A stretch of 64,000 nt of DNA from contig MEHQ01003574.1 of the NCBI GenBank assembly GCA_008828725.1, positions 932,557 through 996,556 on the forward strand. The letters are read 5' to 3'. Under the pieces are notes generated by a model. That model did not search any database and was not told where the DNA came from. It saw nothing but the letters and a program-made list of their open reading frames with translations. Source of the stretch: Saccharina japonica (Eukaryota > Sar > Phaeophyceae > Laminariales > Laminariaceae). Shown here one piece after another: positions 14,401 to 26,206 of this stretch. Every line of letters starts with the position of its first letter. Position 1 is the stretch's first letter. Made by a program: the position numbers and the translations under genes.

Positions 14401-17400
14401 GGCGGAAGGAGTCTTCTCCCGGTAAAAATGCAAGGCATGAACTACTACTGCTTTTAGAGGGGAGGGGGGGGGAGAACCTGCTATTTAAAAGAAAAAATCC
14501 ATCCCATTTATTATATTCGCCCTTCCTTTATCTCTCCTTCTTGGTCGTAAATCAGATCCGGGGTCACAAAGTAGGCTCTTCTCCCTCTTATGTAAATATG
14601 TTGAATTAAAATCCCTTTGGAATTTCAGAGAAGAAAAATGACGCTAATAAATGACGATTTCAGCAACAAGTAAGTAGCAACTACTTCGTGCGTGATTGGG
14701 GAGCGATACACATTGATTGGTGTCCAGGTTGCAGTCGTATGAACAAGCCGAGTCGACGAGGGAAGAAAGGGCTGAAGTGTTGTCGCGATTAAAATGCAAG
14801 GCAGGAACCGTACGTAGTGGGAAGGACGGAGAAAGAGCCTACTTTTGTGGCCCCTGATCTGAGTTTCGACTATTAATATGATCTACGTTTTTTTTTTTTT
14901 TTTTTTTTTTTTTCCATCCCATTTATTATCTTCGCCCTTCCTTTCTCTCTCCTCCCTAGTCGTAACTCAGATCCGGGGTCACAACGTAGGCTCCTCTCCC
15001 TCCTCCCCCACTACGGTTCTTGCCTTGCATTTTTATCGCGAGAAGACTTCAGCCTTTCCTTCCCTCGTCGACTCGCATCGAATTGCGCTGCACACAAAAA
15101 ATACAAGTATGGATTCGAAACCCATTGTGATTTCACGCGCAGGTTCGAGTCCTGCCGTCGACGTGATTTTGCATGGAGTGAATTGACACACGACACGAAG
15201 TGAGACGTGTAAGTGTGGAGGGCGTAAGCTTTATTTTGACCCATCCGCCGGAGGAAAAAAAAAAAAAAAAAAAAAAAGTATATATTTTCCTACTTTTACG
15301 ATCTCTATTTGGTCCCCTATTTACTCATCAGGTCCTCCGTCATGGGAAGGAGAGAGAAAAGGACGGCGAAAATAATACATGGGATGATAACAATAAAAAA
15401 ATGCGAGGAGTCGTACAGCACCGGCGCAACATGACCCCTATACCCGTAGTTCTAGGCGCTCACGCTGCTGGTAGGCAGTTGATAGCACCTAAGTTAGCGA
15501 TTTTTTTGCTGCTATCTCTTCTCTCGGGGTGATTTAACCCCTTGAGAACTGGTCCCACGTATTTGGGCACGAACTACTTGGAATTAGTATTGGATATTTG
15601 TTTCAGTTAGGAAGGAGAGATACAAATAAGGGTCGAAGATAATAAATCGGGAAAAAGAAAGATAAAGAAAGTGGTATTTTACGTACGTACGTAGTCAATG
15701 CACCCAATTCGATGCGAGCCGAAGAGGGAAGAAAGGGGCCTGGAAGTATTCTCGCGATAAAGAATGCAAAGGCACGAACGGTACGTAGTACGTAGAGAGG
15801 AGGAAGAAGAGAAGAAGACCCTGTCATGCTACGTATTCATATTAACCCTTGTAGGACTGGAGTCCCGTTTTGGGGACAAATCACTTAGAATTAGACTGGT
15901 TTGTCCCCAAAACGGGAGTGCAGTTCTAAAAACGTTGTGACTCCGAATCTGAGTTACGACTCTAACGGAGGACCATACATAGTGAATACTTTTTTTTTTT
16001 TTTTTTTTTTTTTGTCCATCCCATTTATTATCTTCGCCCTTCCTTTCTCTCTCCTCCCTAGTCGTAACTCAGATCCGGGGTCACAAAGTAGGCTCCTCTC
16101 CCTCCTCCCCCACTACGTACGGTTCTTGCCTTGCATTTCTATCGCGAGAAGACTTCAGCCTTTCCTTCCCTCGTCGACTCGCATCGAATTGTGCCTACCT
16201 GGTAGTAAATAGGACCCGTACGGCTCACACAAAAACCTACATATTTACGCATTTTTACGAATAACATTTGGTCCTATTTACTATGGTATTCCCGTACTAT
16301 TAAAACATCAGTAGTAGTATACGGTATGTAGGAAGGAGAGAGGGCGAATATTTGGTCCTGTTTGCAAGAACTGGTCCCACGAATTTGGGGACAAACTACT
16401 TGGTATTAGTGTAGGACATTTTTCTCAGTTCTGAATGGGTTAAACCCGTTCTTTCTACCCAGCCACATCTATCTGTACACCAAGTGTCTTTCCTGATTCC
16501 TAATCCTAGAGGAGATACGAATTCTGTGGTCACAGACTACTCTGTGAAACAGAGAAAAACCAAAACAAAATACACGCAAATGAATGGGTGAAGCAAGTGA
16601 GATGCGAACGTGGTCCTCCGTAATATTGAAATATCAGTATCTACCGGCGGTATGTATTGTATGTAGGAAGGAGAGAAAGCGAAGATAATAATGAACGGGA
16701 TGAAAAAGAAAAGAGAAAAAGTGGTCTCGAGCCCGGGTTCGGACCAGCTGGTTCGGACCCCCGAACTTGAGCCAGCAGGGGTGACATTCTATTCAGTTAG
16801 GCTGCAGTGCGCCACTGCTTTTTGCCCGGGCGGGTGCCAGACGGCGAATGTTTTCTAGTTGATACATTTTGAACGCCAGTGGGAGACGGGTGGCTGGGTT
16901 CGGGGGGGGGGAAGGGAGGGGGGGGGGACCACGAGATGAGAACACGAAAAATTACAAAGAAAAGTAAACAGAAAAAGGAGCAGGTCTTCTTGGTGTCAGG
17001 TGCTGTGGCCGCTTCGGCTGCAGCAACGGCGTTGTTTTGTGCCCCCCCCCCGGCCCAACAAGCCGTTTCAGCCAAACTGCTTCACATGATGCGGGTTGCA
17101 ACTGCTTATTTATTGTGCGGGTCGCAAACAAACGGCCAATCAATGTTATACCACACCGGGTGGTTGATAATTTTGAAAGCCAGTGGGCGACGTTCGGTGG
17201 GGTGGGGGGGGGTGGGGGGGGGGCGGGGGACCACCACCACCAGCTGAAAAAACGAAGAAAAAAACGAACTATTAATATTCTTAAACGGAAAAAATTATCA
17301 TTTTTTTCACAAAGGTGTTGGTTGACGCCACTCATGTTCCCTTTGACGGATATTCGTCAAGTATCACTCTTTGTTACAGTAAAAGTGGTATATGTTGAGG

Positions 17401-20400
17401 CTAAATAGACCTAGGCGAGCGAAAAACAAAACACAAAATATTACGTGCGTACTCGTACTCGTACATACAAGTACGGTACGTATTCTATTATGTGTTCGTA
17501 CGAGTATTTAACAGAAATCATCATGTTTTTGCTTTATTAGGATGACTGGCTGACAGTACTCGTACATGTTTTTTTTCCTGACATTTCGGGGGGGGGAGGG
17601 GGGAGGCCTAATATTCCGAACCCATTCCTTTGCGTTTTTGTTTTTGTTTTGTTTTGTCTCACAAGCAGTCTGTGACCACAGAATTGGCACCATGGTATCT
17701 CTCTAGGACCAGGAAGCAGGACAGACGCTGGGTGTACTGATGTACTGATCTAGTTGGGTAGAAATAACGGGTTTAATGTGAAGACAGCACACACCTTGGA
17801 CCCAAAAAATCATGTGTGCCCCCCCCCCCCCATGAAATACAGCAGTACATGACACATAATCAGAAATAGGCTACAACAAGAGGCTGAGATTTACGATTTA
17901 GATGAAAATTAAGAAATTATGGAGTCGGTATCTTGAAATCAGTGTAGAAAGCACCCTCTCTCGAATAAGAAATCCAGCCTGGACCCTATTTCCTGTTTCT
18001 TATTAGGTGTCCTGCACTAGAGTAGGCAGTGTATGTTTAGACATTAGACGTTACACACCGTATTTGGTTATGCTTGCTATTTCGGGGGAGCATAGTAAAC
18101 ACTAGCAAGTAGGGCCTACGGTGCACACAAATACCTATATATTAGACTATTCTTGCTATTAATACGAGTAACAAGTAGCATTTGGTCCTATTTTCCTATT
18201 TTCTATAGGTCCTCCGTAATACATATAATACGTCTCCCACTGGAATAATAGCCATAGTTGATAGATTGAGTACCAGTGGGCGACGGGGGGGAGGGGGGAC
18301 GAGGCGGGAACCGCCAGCTGAAAACCTAAGTAATCCCTATACGTAATGATCGGGGGGAGGGGGGAAACAGACAAATAACCGGGTCTTGGCAATTGGTCTT
18401 GGCACAAAAGAAGCACCTACCATAAAACGTCGGTTGACGGCACTCTTGCCCCTTGGCGGCACTTTTTCCCTCTGAAGGAAATCCATCCGTCTAGGAACTC
18501 CCCTCACTAAAACTAGTATATTAAGTCGAAAGAAGCCTTGACGGGCCAAAACCACCACTAGACGCGAAATGCTCATCACCCAGGGTAGTACCTGCCATAA
18601 TCTGTCGGTTGACGGCACTCTTGCCCCTTGGCGGCACTTTTTTGCCCTTGACAGACATCCACCCGTCTAGGAACTCCGCGCACTTTACGGTAGTGCATCA
18701 CCAGTCGGCTCGCGAGACCGTCACTCTACGTACCATACAACCACGGTGCCCACATCTCAACTATCTGACGTGTGTACTTGCGTCAAACAGACTAACTCAC
18801 CCAAGGTCTGCCACCACTCCGTTCTGTGTACGCGTGCCGTAGACCCGAGGAGGAACCGACCCACCTTGGTGTGTAAATTCTCCACAACACAATTGACATA
18901 AGAGAGAAGAAACCTTTTATAAATAGGAACGTCAGCCCCACAAATTTCTTATTTTTTAGGGTACGTAAATTGATTTGTTTCTAATTTTTTCTGGCATATT
19001 TTCTGCTTTTTTTTTTTCGTTTGTGTTTCTTCCCCCACGGTGTTTTGTCTGTGTAGCCTGCCGGGTACCAGCAGCTGGTGGCCGCGACCGCAAGCGCGGC
19101 CTCCCAGAAGGAGTTCGAGAAGCTGTACGAGGCGTACATGGCCAAGAATCCCCTCACCTCCGAGCCCAATCACAACTGCAGGATGAAGGTATGCTCTGCT
19201 TACTGCACTGCAGCGTAGTATCTCTGTGTCGTAGTTTTTGTGACCACAGAACTGGTACGTACCTCTCTAGGATGGAAGGCATAGCGCGTTCGATACTTTC
19301 TATCGAAATTCCGATATTTTGATATATCGGAACAATCGATCCGATCTCCGACGCTACTATTGTCGTGTTAGGTATCGGCAATATTAGCAATCCACCATCC
19401 GTACCTTCGCCAATGCTCTTCCTCCCTCCCTCCCTCCCTCCCTGCGTCCCGATACAGCTGTCCACCAAGCGGCAGCACTACTGCTGTAGCCACTGCAGCT
19501 ATTCCATCACGGACCACACAGCCGGTAATACTTGTCGTACCAGGCCCTACCACCACCACAATCACCGACGCTGACACAGCCACAGCGCGACCTAAAAGCC
19601 GTCCGTCCTCCCCTCCCCCCTTTCTCACAAAACCCAGGACCAAAACCGCTGGTACATGTCACACCACGCTCCGTCCTCGAGCTGCCCGCCGACTGCTACG
19701 TGTATGTGAACTTACTCCCCCTTTTCTCAGTAAATTCCGGACCACAACCGCTGGTACTTATCGTACCACGCCGTCGTCCAGCTGCCGGCCGACTGCTGGA
19801 CGAGCTTGTGCACGAAGTCAACGCACGCGGGGTCGTTCAGCTCCGGCTGAAAGCGAGCCGCAAGGTCGGCGGCCGCCGCGGCCCCTCCCCCCGGCCCCTG
19901 AAAGCACGGAAGGGTTTCGTTCCCGCTCGCCATCATCTCCACCAGCAGGACGATCTCCTGAAAAAAGTGGCAGTGAAGGGCAAGCAAAGGCGGCAGCAGC
20001 GAAGCCGGCCGGAGTCAGTACGTAGTTGCTTACGATTGCTGGAACTACGTACGAGCTGGGCCAGCCGCAAAGCGGATAAAGCTTTGTTGAGTCGGATCTC
20101 GCGAACCACTGCAAATTAGGCTACAAAAATTGGGGACACTAACCCTGACACACCACTGCTGATGCAAAAAAAAACGCATATGAAAATTTCTATACTTTTT
20201 ATTTTCCCGACTTGATCTCGCTGAGATATCTGCGAAAACTCAAAAACACCGACTTTTTGACACAAAATTCGTATAAAAATCGTCGTTTTCGATATCTATG
20301 AAACTTGGTGGAGACAGTGCTGAAGACACGCAGAGAAGAGCAATGAAAGTCTCGTTCTCCCTCCCTCCCTCCCCGCCCGCTCGCCGTGTTTCCTGCGTCT

Positions 20401-23400
20401 TTCGCGCTCCGATTGCTGGTATACACGTTGTGCAGCACGTGATCTACAACCAAGTGGACCCGAGCCTGAGAAACTCCTACACCCGTCCCGCCCACATGGA
20501 CGACAAGACGTGGAAAAAGGTGAACTGCTTTTGCACTCTTACGAGGGACCATACACAGTAAACACGACCTACGGGACACCCAAAAACCTCTATATTCCCC
20601 TCTTTTTACTGTGACGGGAGGGACCATACACAGTAAATAGGACCTACGGCAAACACTAAAACCTATATATTTCCCTATTTGGACTAACAATGTTCGGTCC
20701 TGTTTATAGGGCCCGAATTAACGAGTATAAAATAAAATTGACCTAATCTTTGGTGCTGGTGCGTGTGTTGACCAATGAAAAGCGTATTTGAACTTTATTT
20801 TTTCCAAATTGAATTTTTTCCTTCTTCGTTAAAACGGGGGCCCTTAGGGCCCGAATTAACGAGTATAAAATAAATTCAATTTGGAAAAAATAAAATTCAA
20901 ATTCGCTTTTCATTGGTCAACACACGCACCAGCACCAAATATTATGCCCCCAAGATCCTAATCTTTGGTGCTGGTAGGTGTGTTGACCAATGAAAAGCGG
21001 ATTTGATTTTTTTTTTTTTCCAAATTGATTTTTTTCTTCTTCGTTAAAACGGGCCCTTATCATGGCCCTCCGTAATAACAATGGTTGGTCCTATTTACTA
21101 TGGTCCTCCGTATTAGAGTTGTTCCCCGTCGTGTGGGTTCCCGTTTCAAACCGGGTACCCGGACTTTTCCGGGTCTATTTACCCGTGTACCGGTGGCCGG
21201 GTGGGTATATATGGATATATCTCCTTTTCAGATACGTTTCCCCTCGCTGCGCGATAACACCATATCTGCTTCCCCCACAAATACCTAACAGAAAGACCAG
21301 ACGTCACCCCTCGCCAGCTGAATTTTCAGCAACGATATATACTGAATGCTAGAGAAAACCAAGCTCACCACACGCTTAACAAATGAGTCCTTGTCGCCCC
21401 CATGTCTATCCCTCTCCCCTAACAAACATCCAAATAATTCCCATTGAAACCCTCATTCCCGTACTAATTATCAACGGAGCCGATCTGTCCAAGTGAATAC
21501 TAGAGAATAACAATCTCACCACACTCGTAACAAATGTGTCGTTGTCTCCCCCCATGTGTTTCCTTCTCCCCTAACAAACATCCAAATACTTTCCATTGAA
21601 ACCCTCATTCCCATACTAATTTTTAACGAAGCCAATCCGTCCATACTAAATGCTAGATAAACCCAATATCACCACACTCGTAGTAAATGTGTCGTTGTCT
21701 CCCCCATGTGTGTTACTCTCCCCTAACAAACATCCAAATGCTTTCCATAGAAACCCTCATTCCCCAACACATTTTTTCAATGAAACCAATCTGTCCATAC
21801 TGAATGCTAGATAAAAAAAATATCACGACACGTGCGTTAACAAATGTGTCGTTGTCTCCCCCGTGTGTGTTCGTCCCTCTCTCGTTGCCTCGTTTCCACA
21901 GGCGGAAGAGGACAACCCTGATCCTTTCAAGCTGGCTCCAACGGCGGTGATCGGGTGGGAGAGCCTGAAAGAGCGGCTGGTCGAACAGCAGAAGGAGATG
22001 CAAAAGATGGCTGCGTTTGTCTCGGTGAGCGGTGGTTAGTTGGTTCACGCCTATTTACACTAGCAAAACTCGTCACAAAATGACTGGTCGAACAGCAAAA
22101 AGAGATGCAAAAGATGGCTGCGTTTGTCTCGGTGAGCGGTGATTAGTTCACGCCTATTTACACTAGCAAAACTCGTCGCGAAATTGTACCGGTGCAGACG
22201 GACATACAGTAGTACAGGTTACAGGTACCAGTACCAGCACCACAGTCACTTACTCCGGCTAAATGGGATAGTGGGTGTGCGCTGTCTTCTTATTAGCCCA
22301 TTCAGAACTGAACAAAATTATCCCACACTAATTCCAAGTAGAGTTTGTCCCCAAATCCGTCGGACCAGTTCTTAAGGGGTCAAGTTAAAACCCTTCTTTT
22401 TACAAAGACACGAGTGCACCCAGTGTCGTCCCGGTTCTGATTCTTCGTTTTGTCTCGGTTAGCAGCGGCAGTCATCGTAACGCCTTTTACAGTAGCAAAC
22501 CCCGTCACAGCAGTATGTATATACCAGTACCAGTACAGGGCCGGTTCGGGCTGCTTTCCCCGCATGGTAAACACCACTACAAAGCACCACTGTTGTGTGT
22601 TGTGTGTACGTTGTCTTGCACGTTAAAACCGTTACTTCTATCGTACGACACTGCCTTCGTTTGTCTCGGTCAGCAATGGCAGTCATCGTAACGCCTTATA
22701 CGATAGAAAACCCTGTCACAGTAGACTATATGTTCATGTTCATACCAGTTCAGTGCCGGTACGAGCTGCCTTATATGCCCGCAATAAATACTATAAAAAA
22801 AAATTGCGTTTTCTTCGTTGATCGGTGAAAATCACGCCTCATCAAGTAGCAAAACTCGTCACAACCATGAAACTTGTAAAACTGACTATTAACTATTGCT
22901 ACTACACAGCAGTAAGTCGAATGCACAATCACTTTATTGTAATGGTAATTGGAGTATAGAACACGCGCGCCCGATGTATGACGCAGCTTGCACAGTTACG
23001 TATCAACAACTCCAAAGGTCGACCTCACAGCTACCGTATTTGTAATACATTCATGAAAGTACAAGAGTGCAGTACAGAGTATTAAATACCGTGCGAGTAC
23101 CAGTACAGTCATTTTTGCCGGCATGGTGTCCAGCAGAAATAAATGCAAGCAATGGGTGAGTTTGTGTCGGTGAGCAGTGGCAGCCCCCGTAACGCCTATT
23201 AATAGTGCGGTAGCAAACCTTGTGACGTGTGTCTCTTTTCCTCTGATAATCCCGGTTTCGGATTTCCCGGTCGCTATCCTTCTGTTCTCTGTCTGCTTTT
23301 TTTCTGCTGCTCTCTTTGTCAATCTCTCTCTCAATCTCTCTCTTTCGGCTGTCTCTCTCTCTCTGAATATGTATTTCAACCTCTGTCTTCATGTCTATCT

Positions 23401-26069
23401 CTTATCTTCATCTCCCTCTATCTCTATTTATTTATTTTTGTTCCATCCCATTCATTATCTTTGCACTTCCGTCTTTCTCCCTCCCTAGTCGTAACTCAGA
23501 TCCGGGGTCACAAAGTAGGCTCCTCTCCCTCCTCCCCCACTACGGTTCTTGCCTTGGTTTTTATCGCGAGAAGATTTCAGCACTTTCTTCCCTCGTCAAC
23601 TTTCGTCGAATTTTGCCTACCCACGCTATAATATGCGATCTCGACAGTCGGTGTCATTTGAGAATGAAAACCTCCATGGTGGGAGAATCGAACCCTCGAA
23701 ATCCGGCCCTACAGGCTTCGTGGCTACCAGTTAGACCACCGGGGCGACCGGCAAGTATCTCTCTTATTCCTAATGTCAAATCTCAACATGTCCTCCATCT
23801 CCATCTCTATCTCTCTCTTATCTCTCTCTTATCTCTCTCTCTCTTGCCTTCCTACTTTGTTTTTCTCCCTGTGCTCTCTCGTTACTTGCTGCATTAGGTA
23901 ATGCAAAGCACCACCAGCAACGGCCTCCGCTCCGTAGCCTTGCTCAGGACTAGGATGGAGGCTTCCCGACGCAGACATCTCGCACAAGCACACCGCTTCC
24001 TCAAGGTATATATATACCAGGTATCCCATTTAGTATCTTCGCCCTTCCTTTCTCTCTCCTTCCTAGTCGTAACTCAGGTCCGGGATCACAAAGTAGGCTC
24101 TTCTCCCCCCCCCCCCCCCACTACGGTTCGTACCTTTCATTTCTATCGCGAGAAGACTTCAGTTCAGCCCTTTCTTTTCCCTCGTCGACCCGCATCGAAT
24201 TGCGCCTATCATACCCACGCTGCTAGGCGACTCTCAGCAGAGTTGATTCCGTTTTTTGTTTTATGTATATACTGTGGATACCAGGTCCCCTTCCCCTAGA
24301 TAGTACCGCCTGATTACACACAAGTTCAAGGTCACCAGAGGTTGCTCACTTCGTTCCGTGAAGACCCCGAGACACCTCCCCACCTCGGTGTGTCCTGTCC
24401 TCCACACCACACCCCACACTACTCGTGGAGAGAACCTACCAGGGGCTCCGTCCGTTCCGCAATACATACATTTCGGGACAACACCAGTACGTCGTAGTTG
24501 TATTAATAGTAGCCGCACCTTGAGCAAGTATTTAATGCCAAGCATATTATCATCATCCTTGTTTGTCACCGCTGTTTTTTTCTGAGTTGTAGTAGCCTCA
24601 TCTTGCGCAGGTATTAATGCCAAGCATGTTATTATCATCCCTTGTTTGTCATCAATGTTTTTTTTTGCCTGAGGGTTGGTGACTTGAGGAGCTCTATACA
24701 GTATTATACCTTCATCCCCAAAAACTGTTTTGGGAGGAAAACAAAAGCGCGAATCACACGTAGCGGATGAGAAATCCCATGGCCCCAACGAGACAATAAG
24801 AAAAATGGCTACGAGCTGGTTCAGGCATATCACCCAAAATTTCGTCAGTCACGAATGCCGCATGCAATAGCAACTCCAATGTCACATATTTGGTATCATA
24901 CTGGCCGCCATGAACAGTGGAAGAGGGTGACGTCGCCAGTTTTTTGTTCAAGGACCTAGAACTGGCGCTACCGCCGAAAATGTGGCCCGGCCAATCACAG
25001 GCCTTCAAAGTGGTCAACAATAGTCAGGCGTTTCCGTAGGAAAACCTGTTTTCCCCCATTTTTTTTTTCTGAACGAGCCGCTTCCAGGTGGTCTAAGGCA
25101 TGTTTGTACAAAGTTTCACGCAAATATTCGAAAATCTGACTGCGTATGATCATATTAAGTCATATTTAACGCCCAAAATCGATTATATACTAAAACTAAG
25201 TAACTACGAGGCGACGCCTATTTTTGCACTTTTACCGCATAAAAGTCAAAATGTCCACGCCGTTTTTTGGAGATAGACCCTGAAATTTGGTACACGTGTT
25301 TTATGCGCCCTACCCGAGCCTTTTACGATTTTTTTTTTTTTTTTTTTTTCGCCGGAAATTTTGGATCTCTTAAGACCCAAATTTCCCAAAAAAATACAAA
25401 ACAAGCAATATCTGACGGAAAAAAAACAAAAAAAACAAACCCGTCCGTTAAAGTCTCGGGTAGGGCGCATAAAACACGTGTGCCAAATTTCAGGGTCTAA
25501 CTCCAAAAAACGGCGTGGACATTCGCCACTGAATGAATTTTGGGTGATATGCCTGAACCAGCCTGTACGTACGTACCACAAAAAATGTGAAATTCCGACG
25601 ATTTTGGTTTAAGGAGCCCCGTCATTCAGAAATCTTTTTAGCCAAAAAAAGGTATACCTATACGAAGTATACCTCTATCGTAGCACGCGTCAGCATGAGC
25701 TTCAACATTGACCACTCACAAACATTCCCGGAGAGAAGTGTTGTCTATTACGGGAGGGGGGCATGTCATGGTAATCGAAACTCACGATGAAACCTAAGAC
25801 CACATGTATCCCCGTATGCTTACTTACTGTATATATTTGGTTCCACACTTGGTTTTGATTCATTGGCAAGGTAGAAAAAGTAATGATTGCAGTGACGTTG
25901 TTCTGTTTTTGTTTTTTTTTGTCATCTTCCAGCCTGCCCTCTCAACCGTTTCCAAAATTATGCTGCTGTTGTTGGCCTGCTGTTGTTTCTGCTGCTGTTT
26001 CTGCTCCTGTTGATGCTGCTACTGGTATTGCTGCTGCTGCTACTCTTTTGCGTCTTCTGTTATTGCTGG

Positions 26070-26122
<53 letters not shown>

Positions 26123-26126
26123 TTAA

Positions 26127-26206
<80 letters not shown>

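Larger units (their letters stand above)
3585..19056. other. Nup54 intron 1, a repeat reservoir
   Basis: This 15.5-kb intron is almost wholly repetitive. It holds three diverged CAG-rich segments (about 4120-4340, 4420-4520, 5390-5580) sharing a CAGCGCTGGTGCTG-like core, a hAT-like MITE (4963-5214), SINEs, TTAA MITEs (7.7-8.0 kb), arrays at 8.2-8.6, 10.6-11.5 and 11.5-12.0 kb, and G-tract repeats at 16.87-17.10, 17.16-17.33 and 18.23-18.42 kb. A 75-base unit containing GGCGGCACTTTTT occurs at about 18425-18500 and again at 18600-18680. A unit around TCTGTGACCACAGAATT occurs at 12.37-12.48, 16.45-16.60 and 17.64-17.79 kb. No intact gene was recognised inside it apart from the possible antisense polyQ exon at 10.57-10.65 kb. 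Confidence 0.7.

Noticed and set aside
22042-22141. A second, alternative Nup54 exon 4
   Set aside because: The copy lacks an acceptor and the first two thirds of the exon.
23700-23750. Possible tRNA gene
   Set aside because: A and B boxes are present but the cloverleaf does not close, and the segment continues into the SINE body; it is a SINE head.
24261-24833. 190-residue minus-strand frame
   Set aside because: It reads through family E MITE sequence and shows no domain.
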